Positions 1 through 8,689 are shown, numbered from the stretch's first letter. The stretch: 64,000 bases of DNA from Streptomyces sp. NBC_00273 (GCF_036178145.1 NZ_CP108067.1:3286001-3350000), one strand, 5' to 3'. Translations and numbers: made by a program. The notes: generated by a model from the sequence alone, not told the origin.

Positions 1-75
1 CTCGAAGGTGAGGTCGTCCACGAGGGGCGGGGCGTCGGGGCGGGGCTTGCTGGTGAGTCCGATGGCCTGGAGCAT
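1..75 (-). CDS. ABC transporter ATP-binding protein, N-terminal 25 codons (partial)
   Basis: An ATG on the minus strand at 75 opens a frame that runs off the left edge; the 25 residues seen begin MLQAIGLTSKPRPDAPPLVD and then read DLTFE. A short purine-rich stretch (gagagaag) precedes the start. The pattern, a short leader then 'LVDDLTFEA', resembles the first strand of ABC-2 type ATPases, where the Walker A follows within about 20 residues, but that part lies outside the window. The ABC call is therefore an inference from a short N-terminus. Confidence 0.45.
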   Translation of the reverse strand, partial: MLQAIGLTSKPRPDAPPLVDDLTFE

Positions 76-230
76 CGCTTCTCTCGCGGGGGGTGAGACC
101 GCTCAGCGGCAGGGTGGGTACCCCAGGCAAGATAACGCGATATGTCCGATATTCAGCGCAACCGGTCCGATGGAATGCCGATACTGCCGCCGGGTCCCGC
201 ACGGACGGCGGGTCCGGACCCGGTACCGGA

Positions 231-263
231 CCGGGTCCTGGGATCAGACCCGGTCCTGGGATC
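231..263. repeat. 15-bp direct repeat, period 18, in the ABC gene upstream region
   Basis: Two copies of an almost identical 15-mer (ccGGGTCCTGGGATC at 231 and ccCGGTCCTGGGATC at 249; one mismatch) sit between the NUDIX stop and the ABC gene start. The gap 76-311 holds no convincing gene; it probably carries the ABC gene promoter. Function of the repeat is unknown. Confidence 0.5.
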
Positions 264-311
264 GCGCACGGCGGTCCCACAGCTGCCGACGGCACCTCGT
301 ACGCCGCGGTG

Positions 312-1058
312 TCAGACTTCCGGACGCAGCATCGGCGGGTTGAGGAGGGTGGCCCCGCCCGCCCGGAACAACTGGGCTGGACGCCCACCCTGACGGGTCG
401 TCGTGCCTCCGGCCGGCACCAGGAATCCGGGAGTGCCCGTGACCTTGCGGTGGAAGTTGCGCGGGTCGAGGGACACGCCCCAGACCGCCTCGTAGACCCG
501 GCGCAGCTCGCCGACGGTGAACTCCGGCGGACAGAAGGCAGTGGCCAGCGAGGAGTACTCGATCTTCGAGCGGGCCCGCTCCACACCGTCGGCGAGGATC
601 CGGGCATGGTCGAAGGCGAGCCCCGTAGAGGCTTCGTCGGTGTCGGCCAGCACCTCGTCGACCGGGGCCCAGCGCGCGCTGTTGGCGTCGCCACCGGCCC
701 GGGGCGCAGGCAGGTCCGGAGCCAGCACCAGGTGCGCCACGCTGACGACACGCATCCGCGGATCCCGCTTCGGATCGCCGTAGGTGGCCAGCTGTTCGAG
801 GTGCGCCCCGTTGCCCGCGCCGGGCAGGGCGGGGTCGTGCGCGCACAGGCCGGTCTCTTCGGAGAGCTCCCTGGCGGCGGCCCCCGCCAGGTCCTCGTCC
901 CCGCGGACGAAGCCTCCGGGCAGCGCCCAGCTCCCCTGGAACGGCTGCTCACCTCTGCGGACGACCAGCGCGCAGAGCGCGTGGCGCCGCACGGTGAGCA
1001 CGACCAGGTCGACGGTGACGGCGAAGGGCGGATAGGCCGACGGGTCGTAGGGCGACAT
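312..1058 (-). CDS. NUDIX hydrolase-related protein with C-terminal wing (NrtR-like)
   Basis: 248 residues. The N-terminal two thirds is a NUDIX fold: 'GSWALPGGFVRGDED' followed by 'AARELSEETGL' gives the Nudix box GX5EX7REUXEEXGU with the REXXEE core readable as RELSEE. The C-terminal ~80 residues ('YSSLATAFCPPEFTVGELRRVYEAVWG...NFHRKV...GFLVPAGG') look like the winged helix found in NrtR-type regulators, which bind ADP-ribose-like ligands and control NAD or sugar genes. It could be an active pyrophosphatase or a ligand-sensing repressor. An inverted repeat just upstream of its start would suit autoregulation. Glycogen debranching enzyme lies upstream on the same strand, so a carbohydrate link is possible but unproven. 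Confidence 0.8.
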   Translation of the reverse strand: MSPYDPSAYPPFAVTVDLVVLTVRRHALCALVVRRGEQPFQGSWALPGGFVRGDEDLAGAAARELSEETGLCAHDPALPGAGNGAHLEQLATYGDPKRDPRMRVVSVAHLVLAPDLPAPRAGGDANSARWAPVDEVLADTDEASTGLAFDHARILADGVERARSKIEYSSLATAFCPPEFTVGELRRVYEAVWGVSLDPRNFHRKVTGTPGFLVPAGGTTTRQGGRPAQLFRAGGATLLNPPMLRPEV

Positions 1059-1071
1059 GCCGCGATCATAG

Positions 1072-1086
1072 TCGTCTGCCTGACGA
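1072..1086. promoter_or_regulatory. Inverted repeat upstream of NUDIX/NrtR-like gene
   Basis: TCGTC (1072-1076), five-base spacer, GACGA (1082-1086). The site begins 14 bp upstream of the ATG at 1058. Small GTC/GAC dyads are typical of NrtR-family operators, so autoregulation is an inference. Confidence 0.35.
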
Positions 1087-1178
1087 TAAACAGCGCTTTG
1101 GTGACCTTGAAGACAGTGCCCCGAAGGTGAGGGGCCTCCGATCGATCGGACGGTCCGGCCTGAACGGGGTGAGCGCGT

Positions 1179-3167
1179 TCAACCGCCCAACTGGAGCGCA
1201 TCGGCCGCCTCCTCCACCATGCCGAGGCCGAGCCGGCTGATCCGGACGGCGAAGGGCTCCCCCGCCACCCGTAGGCCCGAAAGTCTGAGCCCGCCCAGGG
1301 GGGCTCCGGAGAGGGGCGCGAGGGCGACCGTGCCCGCGGGGGCGTCGGGGCGGATACCGGCGAGGGCGGTCAGCGCGTGGATCCCGGCCGCCGCGGCCAC
1401 TGCGGCCGGTCGGCAGGCCGCCGGGTGCGGCACCGGGGCGCTGCCCGCGGTGCGCTGCTCGGCAGCGAACATCTCCGGTAGCCGGTACCCGAAGGCCTCC
1501 GCCGCGTCCAGCAGGCCTCCGAGCAGGCCGGCGGCCTCCTTCGCGAAGCCGGCCTGGGCCAGGCCCGCCACGGCCACCGCGCTCTCGTACGCCCGCACGG
1601 CGCCCGAACGGTGACCGAACGGGTTGTATCCCGGCTCCTTGACGGCCATGCTCCGCAGCCCCCATCCGGAATCCATGGCGGGGGCTCCGAGCAACCGGGC
1701 CAGTTGCTCGGCGCGGGTGCCGTCCAGGAGTCCGGGGGCGAGCCGGCCGCCACTGAGCAGTCCGGTGTCGAGCAGATGGGCGGCGGCCCCCGTCAGTCGT
1801 GGCAGCGGCCTCCCGTCGGGGTGGAGGGCCGAAGCGGGCCGGCCGCCGTCCGGACCGTCGATCCAGAACCCGGCCCGGAACCGCTCCCGCATCCCGACCG
1901 CCCGCTCCCGCCATTCCTGTGCCCCGGGCCGTCCGCACGCGGCGAGCAGATCGGCGCCGAGCACGGCGGCCCGATGGGCGTGGACCTGGGTCTCGCAGCG
2001 CCGCGGGCCCGGGTCGGGATCGGCCAGGAAACCGTCCTCCCCCAGCGCGCCACGCAGCCAGTGCAGGCACCGCTCGGCGGTCGGAAGCAGCCGGGCCACT
2101 TCCCTTTCGGGCAGGCCCCACAGCCGGGCCTCGGCCAGCACCGCGGGGAAGGCCAGGGTCGCCTCGGTGCCGGTGCACCCCGGTGGAAGCTGCGCGCCCG
2201 CTCCGCGCAGCGGGCCCGGGATCTTCCCGAGGTCGGGTCCCCGCTCTTCGGTCTGGGTCCGGGCAAGAATGCGCAGGGTGGCCGCGGCGAGACCGGTTCC
2301 GAGCGGCAGCGCCATCCGGGCGGCCCAGAGCGATTCCGCCGGGGCCAGGCCCAGCCTCCAGGGCGCTCCCGCCGCGGCGAAGGCGTCGCCCGGCTCCTCG
2401 GGGTCCCGCAGGAGCAGCGCGCCCAGGTCCTCGACGCTGGTCCGAAACCATGCCTCGGCCCTCGGGTCGTCCCCTTCGGCCCGGGCGTCGGCCAGCGGGT
2501 TGGCCACCTGCCCGGCGGGAGCCCGCCCCACCCGGTGCTGGGTGGTCCGCAGCTCGATGGTGCGGGATTCGCCGGGAGCCAGTTCGAGCTGCCAGCGCAG
2601 CAGCCCCGCCGAAGCCAGCGCGTCGTCCGGCGGCGGGTCGGCGGCGGTCACGGCCTGCGCCTCGCCGGTACTCCAGCGCAGCCCGGCGGCGTGCACCCCG
2701 GCGGGCAGCTCCGGCCCGGCGCGCCCGGCGGCCACGGCGGCCAGCTCCGCGAGGTCGGTGCCGAGCAGCACCTCCACGGGCAGGCGTACCGGCCGGGCCG
2801 CGAAGCTGCGCAGGGTGATCCGCTCGGTGCCGTCCGCGTGCCGGACCCTTTCCACACCGATGTCGGGGTCGGGGCCGGGCTCGGCGCCGGTGCGCACGGT
2901 AGCGGTGAAGACGGCCCGGTCGGCAGCGAGGCTGCGCCCTTGCACGGCGACCGGGTCCCGGCCGCCGACACGTAGTACGCAGCGGGAGAGCAGGCGGCGC
3001 CCGGACCGGTAGATCCCGTCGATCCCGCGCCCGGTCAGCTGACCGTGCTCCGGGGAGATGACCAGACAGGGCGCGGCGACGCAGAGGACGGCGCCGTGCA
3101 CGGGCGGCAGTTCGGACCTACGGGCGGCGGGCGCGCCGGGTGGACGGGGAGGTGCGGGGAGGGACAT
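1179..3167 (-). CDS. Glycogen debranching N-terminal domain protein (amylo-alpha-1,6-glucosidase-like)
   Basis: 662 residues from the ATG at 3167 (MSLPAPPRP...). The first ~230 residues match the bacterial GDE N-terminal domain: 'GRGIDGIYRSGRRLLSRCVLRVGG' (the 'GL(F/Y)..DTR.LS' position) and 'RVRHADGTERITLRS'. The rest is an (alpha/alpha)6 barrel of the GH15/GH133 kind with 'DSGWGLRSMAVKEPGYNPFGHRSGAVRAYES' near residue 550, which resembles the catalytic loop of debranching enzymes. Expected role: removal of alpha-1,6 branches from glycogen or maltodextrins in the cytoplasm. The same frame stays open to 4322, but the upstream part overlaps the DUF4192 gene and has no start context, so 3167 is preferred. 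Confidence 0.8.
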   Translation of the reverse strand: MSLPAPPRPPGAPAARRSELPPVHGAVLCVAAPCLVISPEHGQLTGRGIDGIYRSGRRLLSRCVLRVGGRDPVAVQGRSLAADRAVFTATVRTGAEPGPDPDIGVERVRHADGTERITLRSFAARPVRLPVEVLLGTDLAELAAVAAGRAGPELPAGVHAAGLRWSTGEAQAVTAADPPPDDALASAGLLRWQLELAPGESRTIELRTTQHRVGRAPAGQVANPLADARAEGDDPRAEAWFRTSVEDLGALLLRDPEEPGDAFAAAGAPWRLGLAPAESLWAARMALPLGTGLAAATLRILARTQTEERGPDLGKIPGPLRGAGAQLPPGCTGTEATLAFPAVLAEARLWGLPEREVARLLPTAERCLHWLRGALGEDGFLADPDPGPRRCETQVHAHRAAVLGADLLAACGRPGAQEWRERAVGMRERFRAGFWIDGPDGGRPASALHPDGRPLPRLTGAAAHLLDTGLLSGGRLAPGLLDGTRAEQLARLLGAPAMDSGWGLRSMAVKEPGYNPFGHRSGAVRAYESAVAVAGLAQAGFAKEAAGLLGGLLDAAEAFGYRLPEMFAAEQRTAGSAPVPHPAACRPAAVAAAAGIHALTALAGIRPDAPAGTVALAPLSGAPLGGLRLSGLRVAGEPFAVRISRLGLGMVEEAADALQLGG

Positions 3168-3379
3168 GTGTCGCCTTGTCTGCGCTCCGGTCGGTTCAGC
3201 TGGGCGGCGGCACGGCCGGGGCCGCACCACCCCCCAACTGAACGCCCCCACCCCCGCCCGGGTCACGGGCCCGGGGGCCGTCCGGGCGTCCCGGGGGTGA
3301 AGCCCCCGCCGCCGGGCCCTGCCCAGGGCGGACCGGAGCAGTCGCACCGGACCGCCGGACGACGTGAACCGGTGCGCGC

Positions 3380-4642
3380 TCACTGTTCGCTCCCCGCAGT
3401 ACGGCGGGACCCGCGGCGGGGGGTCGAGCGGCCCCGTCGGCCGGGAGGACGGGTACCGGCCGAGCGGCGCCGCCGGGGCTCCCGGCGGCGGCGCTCCTCC
3501 CGCAGGCACTGCCGCAGCCCCTCGGGGTCGATCCCTTCGTTGCACGCGTGGTGGAGCAGCTGGGCGAAGCGGTACTCGGCGTCCGCCCGCAGGGCCAGGC
3601 CGAAGGCGATCCGGGCGGTCGGCTCGTCCCCCGTCGACCACGAGACCCAGCCGGCGAGGGTGAGCGGGGCCGCGGCGTGCTCGCCGTAGGCCCCGACGCA
3701 GCGCCGGGCCAGGGCCCGCCACAGCCGCAGGGCCGGGGCCGCGTCCTCGTCCTCCATCCATTCCGCCGCGATGTCCCGGATCTCGCGGTCCTGGAGGCCC
3801 AGGATCAGTGAGGCAGCCTCGTCGTGGCCGAGCAGCGCGTCGTCCCAGTCGTCGGCGTGGGCCCCGCCCTCGGCGGGAGGTGCCAGCGTCAGCCGCCGCA
3901 TCAGGGTCCGTGCCAGGGCGATGGTCTCGGCGCCGACCTCCCCTCGGGTGGCCCCGTCGAGGATCTTGGGCATCAGGGCGGCGGCGGCCCGGTCGAGGGC
4001 CCGCTCCGCCTCCTCGGCCACGGCCCCGCGCAGCGGTGCCATCCTGCCCTCGATCTCCTTGAGGGAGCCCCGGACCTGGAGTCCGGCGAAGGTGGCCGTC
4101 GCCGCCAGCACCGAGGTACCGACGGCGGCCAACCGGCTGCCCTCGGCCGGACAGCACCGCTCGTCGGGGCAGACGTAGGACCAGAACCGTCCTGCGGACA
4201 GGCACAGGGCCTCCAGTACGGGCACGTCCAGTGCGCCGCAGGCCAACCGGATCCGCTGGGCGAGCGGCCGCAGCCGGGTCATCACCCGCCGACCGTTCTC
4301 CTCCTCGCGCGGCTCCTGGCACAGGTAGACGACGATGCCGTCGGGCTTGCCGCCGCGCCGTTCACTGCCCGTGATCAGGCATTCGGCGACCTGTCGGGCG
4401 GTGTCCTCCCATTCCGCGGACGAGCTGGGGATGCCGACGCGGAGCCGGCCGCCGAAGCGCCCGCCCTCGCCGTGCACGGCGACCATGACGAGGGAGTCGG
4501 TCGGGTGGAAGCCGAGCATGTAGGGCAGCGCGTCGGCCAGTTCTGCCGGGCCGCGCAGGGTGATCTGGGGGCCGGTGGTGGCTCCGGCCGGGCTGATGGA
4601 GGGCCGGTCGGACGGGGTGCGTGATTCGTGGTTGTTCGTCAT
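3380..4642 (-). CDS. DUF4192 domain-containing protein
   Basis: 420 residues starting MTNNHESRT at 4642. The segment 'ITLRGPAELADALPYMLGFHPTDSLVMVAVHG' is the hallmark start of the actinobacterial DUF4192 family, whose function is unknown. The middle is helical; 'DAEYRFAQLLHHACNEGIDP' near residue 365 is the usual family end. It is followed by ~50 Arg/Gly/Ser-rich residues that would be very basic and unstructured. It is divergent from recQ with a shared 120-bp promoter region. No catalytic motif was recognised. Confidence 0.85.
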   Translation of the reverse strand: MTNNHESRTPSDRPSISPAGATTGPQITLRGPAELADALPYMLGFHPTDSLVMVAVHGEGGRFGGRLRVGIPSSSAEWEDTARQVAECLITGSERRGGKPDGIVVYLCQEPREEENGRRVMTRLRPLAQRIRLACGALDVPVLEALCLSAGRFWSYVCPDERCCPAEGSRLAAVGTSVLAATATFAGLQVRGSLKEIEGRMAPLRGAVAEEAERALDRAAAALMPKILDGATRGEVGAETIALARTLMRRLTLAPPAEGGAHADDWDDALLGHDEAASLILGLQDREIRDIAAEWMEDEDAAPALRLWRALARRCVGAYGEHAAAPLTLAGWVSWSTGDEPTARIAFGLALRADAEYRFAQLLHHACNEGIDPEGLRQCLREERRRREPRRRRSAGTRPPGRRGRSTPRRGSRRTAGSEQ

Positions 4643-4679
4643 GCCACGAAGGTCCCGCGCATGATCCGATCCCGAAAGC

Positions 4680-4713
4680 CCTGTGGATAACTCCCTCCGC
4701 CGCCGTCCACAGG
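4680..4713. promoter_or_regulatory. Facing DnaA-box-like sites in the DUF4192/recQ promoter
   Basis: TGTGGATAA at 4682-4690 is the exact reverse complement of the classical DnaA box TTATCCACA. GTCCACA at 4705-4711 (as CCGTCCACA) matches 7 of 9 bases of the streptomycete TTGTCCACA box. Together they form an inverted repeat with arms CCTGTGGA (4680-4687) and TCCACAGG (4706-4713). The position, 50-80 bp upstream of recQ, suggests DnaA-linked transcription control rather than an origin. Confidence 0.5.
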
Positions 4714-4762
4714 TCCGGACCGGCATTGGCGCGATGTCGGAGGCATCGGGTTGCATGGGGGT

Positions 4763-6922
4763 ATGAACGCAGACCTGAGGTCCTCGGCCGACTCCGTACT
4801 AGCCCGTCTCGTGGGCGATCCCACGGGTGCCGCCAGGCTGCGCGAGGACCAGTGGCGGGCGATCGAGGCCCTCGTGGCGCACAAGCGGCGGGCGCTGGTG
4901 GTGCAGCGCACCGGCTGGGGCAAGTCCGCGGTGTACTTCGTCGCCACCTCACTGCTGCGGGCGAACGGCGCCGGCCCCACCGTGATCGTCTCCCCGCTCC
5001 TCGCGCTGATGCGCAATCAGGTCGAGGCCGCGGCCCGGGCCGGGATCCACGCCCGCACCATCAACTCCGCCAACCCCGAGGAGTGGGAGGGCATCCAGGC
5101 CGAGGTGGCGGCGGGTCAGGTCGACGTCCTGCTGGTGAGTCCCGAACGGCTCAACAACCCCGATTTCCGCGACCAGGTCCTCCCCAAGCTCTCCGCCGCG
5201 ACCGGGCTGCTCGTGGTCGACGAAGCGCACTGCATCTCCGACTGGGGTCACGACTTCCGCCCCGACTACCGCCGGCTGCGCACCATGCTGGCCGACCTGC
5301 CGCCGGGCGTCCCCGTGCTCGCCACGACCGCCACGGCCAATGCCCGCGTGACCGCCGACGTCGCGGAACAGCTCGGCACCGGGGCCGGTACGGACGCCCT
5401 GGTGCTGCGCGGTCCTCTGGACCGCGAGAGCCTGAGCCTGGCCGTGCTGACCCTGCCCGACGCGGCCCACCGGCTGGCCTGGCTCGCCGACCACCTCGGG
5501 GACCTGCCCGGCTCCGGGATCATCTACACGCTGACCGTGGCGGCCGCCGAGGAGGTCACCGCCTACCTGCGCCACCGGGGGCACACCGTGGCCTCGTACA
5601 CCGGCAAGACGGAGAACGCCGACCGTCAGCAGGCCGAGGACGACCTCCAGGCGAACCGGGTCAAGGCGCTCGTGGCCACCTCCGCCCTCGGGATGGGCTT
5701 CGACAAGCCTGACCTGGGCTTCGTGGTGCACCTCGGCTCGCCCTCCTCCCCCATCGCCTACTACCAGCAGGTCGGCCGCGCGGGCCGTGGCGTGGAGCAC
5801 GCGGAGGTCCTGCTGCTCCCCGGCCGGGAGGACGAGGCGATCTGGCAGTACTTCGCCTCGGTGGCCTTCCCGCCGGAGGAGCAGGTGCGCCGCACGCTCG
5901 ACGTCCTGGCCCGGGCCGGCCGGCCGCTGTCGCTGCCCGCCATGGAGCCGCTGGTCGACCTGCGCCGCACCCGGCTGGAGACCATGCTCAAGGTGCTCGA
6001 CGTCGACGGCGCCGTGCACCGCGTCAAGGGCGGCTGGACCTCGACGGGCGAGCCCTGGGCCTACGACGCCGAGCGCTACGCGTGGGTCGCCCGCCAGCGG
6101 GCCACGGAACAGCAGGCCATGCGCGACTACGCCGCGGCCACCGGATGCCGGATGGAGTTCCTGCGCCGCCAGCTCGACGACGAGGAGGCGGCGCCCTGCG
6201 GCCGCTGTGACAACTGCGCGGGGGCCCGGTTCACGGCGGAGGTGTCCACCACCGCGCTGAACACCGCGCGCGGTGAACTCGGCCGCCCGGGCGTGGAACT
6301 GGAGCCGCGCAAGATGTGGCCGACCGGGCTCGCGGCGGTCGGCGTCGACCTCAAGGGGCGCATCCCCGCCGGAGAGCAGGCCTCGACGGGCCGCGCGCTG
6401 GGTCGGCTGTCCGACATCGGGTGGGGCAACCGGCTGCGCCCGATGCTGGCCCCGCAGGCTCCGGACCAGCCGGTTCCGGACGACGTGGCGCAGGCCGTGG
6501 TCGCGGTGCTCGCCGACTGGGCCCGGGGCCCCGGCGGCTGGGCGTCGGGGGCGCCGGACGCACCGGCCCGGCCGGTGGGCGTGGTCGCGCTCCCGTCGCG
6601 CAGCCACCCCCAGCTGATCGGTTCGCTGGCCGCGCGGATCGCGGAGATCGGACGGATGCCGCTGCTCGGCGCGCTCGCCTACACCGACCAGGCTCCGGAG
6701 TTCGGGTCGGTGTCCTCGAACAGCGCGCAGCGGGTGCGGGGGCTCCACCAAGCCCTCACCGTGCCCCAGCCGCTGGCCGATGCGCTGGCGCAGTCCGCGG
6801 GCCCGGTGCTGCTCGTCGACGACCGCACGGAGAGCGGGTGGACCATCGCGGTGGCTGCCCGGCTGTTGCGGCGGGCGGGCGCGAAAGAGGTGTTCCCGCT
6901 GGTGCTGGCGCTTCAGGGCTAG
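4763..6922 (+). CDS. recQ: RecQ-family ATP-dependent DNA helicase with phosphoribosyltransferase-like C-terminus
   Basis: 719 residues from ATG 4763, preceded by tggggg; a TTG 12 bases upstream is less likely. Superfamily 2 helicase motifs: I 'RTGWGKS' with Lys54 (Trp replaces the usual Gly), II 'DEAH' at 153-156 followed by 'CISDWGHDFRPDYRRL', III 'ATTATAN', VI 'YYQQVGRAGRG'. A 'CGRCDNC' zinc-binding cluster of the RecQ-Ct domain lies near residue 480. There is no HRDC domain. Instead the last ~150 residues contain 'VLLVDDRTESGWT', close to the PRPP-binding loop of type I phosphoribosyltransferases, as in other actinobacterial RecQ-like proteins. Expected role: 3'-5' unwinding in recombination repair. 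The role of the tail is unknown. Confidence 0.88.
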   Translation: MNADLRSSADSVLARLVGDPTGAARLREDQWRAIEALVAHKRRALVVQRTGWGKSAVYFVATSLLRANGAGPTVIVSPLLALMRNQVEAAARAGIHARTINSANPEEWEGIQAEVAAGQVDVLLVSPERLNNPDFRDQVLPKLSAATGLLVVDEAHCISDWGHDFRPDYRRLRTMLADLPPGVPVLATTATANARVTADVAEQLGTGAGTDALVLRGPLDRESLSLAVLTLPDAAHRLAWLADHLGDLPGSGIIYTLTVAAAEEVTAYLRHRGHTVASYTGKTENADRQQAEDDLQANRVKALVATSALGMGFDKPDLGFVVHLGSPSSPIAYYQQVGRAGRGVEHAEVLLLPGREDEAIWQYFASVAFPPEEQVRRTLDVLARAGRPLSLPAMEPLVDLRRTRLETMLKVLDVDGAVHRVKGGWTSTGEPWAYDAERYAWVARQRATEQQAMRDYAAATGCRMEFLRRQLDDEEAAPCGRCDNCAGARFTAEVSTTALNTARGELGRPGVELEPRKMWPTGLAAVGVDLKGRIPAGEQASTGRALGRLSDIGWGNRLRPMLAPQAPDQPVPDDVAQAVVAVLADWARGPGGWASGAPDAPARPVGVVALPSRSHPQLIGSLAARIAEIGRMPLLGALAYTDQAPEFGSVSSNSAQRVRGLHQALTVPQPLADALAQSAGPVLLVDDRTESGWTIAVAARLLRRAGAKEVFPLVLALQG

Positions 6923-7136
6923 CCGAATGCGTCATCTTCGGCGTGGCGGGGCAAGGATATGAACGGCATACCGGCGAATTCCGGTCGGCGGCGTCAATTG
7001 CTCGTTGCCGCATGCTCAGAAGCCACGCGAGAATTGGGGTGCTCCCGCTCGGCTCCTCGGCACCCTCCTGGGCCGCGCTGCGGCGCGCCCTGACTCCACC
7101 GTGCCCGTTCGCGGGCGTGTACCCGAAGGGAGGACC

Positions 7137-7766
7137 GTGACCTTCGGATTCGCGCCGCCCCCGACCACGTCCCTGGCTACAGCCACCGGCGGCACAAGCC
7201 GGCACGGCAGACTGCTGGAACCCGCGGAATGGACGGCGGCGGGCATTCCGCTGCTCAGCAATCCGCGCGAAATCGTGAGCGGGCTGCACTCCCGGCACAG
7301 CCCCGTGCCCTCGACCGCGGTCATCGCCGTCCTCGGGCCGGAGGAGCAGCTCGTGGCGAGCGCCTCCTTCGTGCAGCGGTCGACCTCGGCCGACGGCTGG
7401 GAGTACCGCAACGCCCTGCTGTCCCGGCTGCGCCGGGTCCTGCCGCACGACCTGCGCAGACGGACCCCGGTGCGGACGGCGGTGCTGCTCTACTGCCGCG
7501 AGGGCGATGAGCAGTGGACCGAGGAGGACGGGGCGTGGATGTGGGGGCTGCGGGACGCCTGCACCCTGCACGGCCTGCGCTGCGGCGCGTACATCACGCT
7601 GACCCACGGGGGCTGGCAGGTGGTGGGCGAGGGCCGTGGCGGTCGGCGCCCGAGCTCCGATTCGCGGCCGCAGCGCCTGGGCGACACCGTGGCCGAGTTC
7701 TCTCCGCTGGCCCTGCACACCGGGGGCGGCGCGGTCGAGGCCCTGCGGCGGACCGCCGCGCGCTGA
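7137..7766 (+). CDS. Conserved streptomycete hypothetical protein
   Basis: 209 residues from the GTG at 7137, chosen because an ideal ribosome site (gggagg) lies 4 bases upstream. The open frame continues 5' to 7005, but that part is poor coding sequence. Notable segments: 'GIPLLSNPREIVSGLHSRHSPVPSTAVIAVLGPEEQLVASASF' and 'RTAVLLYCREGDEQWTEEDGAWMWGLRDACTLHGLRCGAYI'. It has the look of a small alpha/beta protein, possibly a degenerate JAB/RadC-like fold (RadC relatives share 'REI...LH..H'), but no JAMM zinc motif is visible. It follows recQ on the same strand after 214 bp, so its own promoter is likely. No function assigned. Confidence 0.7.
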   Translation: MTFGFAPPPTTSLATATGGTSRHGRLLEPAEWTAAGIPLLSNPREIVSGLHSRHSPVPSTAVIAVLGPEEQLVASASFVQRSTSADGWEYRNALLSRLRRVLPHDLRRRTPVRTAVLLYCREGDEQWTEEDGAWMWGLRDACTLHGLRCGAYITLTHGGWQVVGEGRGGRRPSSDSRPQRLGDTVAEFSPLALHTGGGAVEALRRTAAR

Positions 7767-8004
7767 CCCCGGAGGGCCCCCGGCGCTACGGCTCGCGCCC
7801 GTGTGGCTGGCCGCGCCCGGGCGGCTGCCACCCGTACGACCGGCAGGGTCGCCGCCTTGCGTGCGGGCATGCCTCACGGCCGTACACCCAGGAACGGGCG
7901 TACGGCGGATCAGGCCTCGGGCTCCGACTCGGGCCCCGGCGCGGGCTTCAGCGGGGCCGGCCCGTGGCCCGCCCCGCCCCTCGCCCGTGCCGGGGTACAG
8001 GGCG

Positions 8005-8649
8005 TCAGACGCCCGCACCCAGCACGGAGTTGATCTGCTGCGGGTCACCGCACACGATCAGCAGCGCACCCGCCCGGGTGAGCGCGACCGGCAGGGCGCC
8101 CGCGACGGTGTCGACCGCTCCGCCGTTGGCCGCGAAGACCACGACAGGACGGCCGGCGGCACGCTGGACCTGCGCCGCGTCCGCATAGAAGACGTCGTCC
8201 CCGGCGTCGTGCAGGGCCCAGTACGCGGCCTCGCCGAAGGACAGTTCGTGCGCGGCCCACGGGTGCGGGTCGCCACTGGTGAGCACCAGGATGTCGCCGG
8301 GCGCGCGCCCGGTGTCGAGCAGCAGGTCGACGGCCTCTTCGGCCGCGTCCAGCGCGCCCTCGGCGGAGGCCGGGATCAGCTGGATCTGCGGCACCGCCGC
8401 GGAGACGGACGGTGTGGTGGGGGCAGCGGCAGGGGCCGCGGGAACGGGTCCGGGGGTGGCCTGCGGCGCACGCTGCGCGGGCGGTGCGGGCCGGGCGGGA
8501 CCGGGGCGGCCGGGCCGCGGTACGGCGGCGGGACGCGGACCAGGTACGGGGCGGGGGGTCTGCGCGGTGCGGCTCGCGGCCGGCGTGACGCGGGGACCCT
8601 GGGCACTCTCGTGAATCTGAGGCTCCTCGATGGCGGGGGTGAGAGGCAT
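8005..8649 (-). CDS. Hypothetical protein with Pro/Ala-rich N-terminus and SF1-helicase-C-like domain
   Basis: 214 residues from ATG 8649. Residues 1-100 are rich in Pro, Ala and Arg and probably disordered. Residues ~110-214 read 'GALDAAEEAVDLLLDTGRAPGDILVLTSGDPHPWAAHELSFGEAAYWALHDAGDDVFYADA...VVVFAANGG...LPVALTRAGALLIVCGDPQQI', which resembles the C-terminal (2B/motif V-VI) domain of UvrD-type helicases ('VLTTG..HP', 'ALTRA...L.V.GDP'). There is no Walker A or DEXX motif, so it cannot be a helicase by itself. It follows rnhB on the same strand after 59 bp that carry two palindromes. The homology suggestion is tentative. Confidence 0.65.
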   Translation of the reverse strand: MPLTPAIEEPQIHESAQGPRVTPAASRTAQTPRPVPGPRPAAVPRPGRPGPARPAPPAQRAPQATPGPVPAAPAAAPTTPSVSAAVPQIQLIPASAEGALDAAEEAVDLLLDTGRAPGDILVLTSGDPHPWAAHELSFGEAAYWALHDAGDDVFYADAAQVQRAAGRPVVVFAANGGAVDTVAGALPVALTRAGALLIVCGDPQQINSVLGAGV

Positions 8650-8652
8650 GAG

Positions 8653-8689
8653 TTGATATCTATCAAACACCGGTACGAAACGTACCGGT
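8653..8689. promoter_or_regulatory. Two adjacent palindromes before the helicase-C-like gene
   Basis: Palindrome A: TTGATA (8653-8658), two bases, TATCAA (8661-8666). Palindrome B: ACCGGTACG (8669-8677), AAA, CGTACCGGT (8681-8689), perfect 9-bp arms. They lie between the rnhB stop (8709) and the start at 8649. B could be an rnhB terminator or a transcription-factor site; A lies only 4 bp from the start codon and would suit an operator or an attenuating hairpin. Confidence 0.5.

Noticed and set aside
7910..8004. A Pro/Glu-rich reading frame on the minus strand that could extend the helicase-C-like protein after a one-base shift (ending in PGPESEPEA).
   Set aside because: The annotated frame ends at a normal position and the extension could be a composition artefact in GC-rich DNA. 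No homopolymer or conserved sequence marks a shift point.
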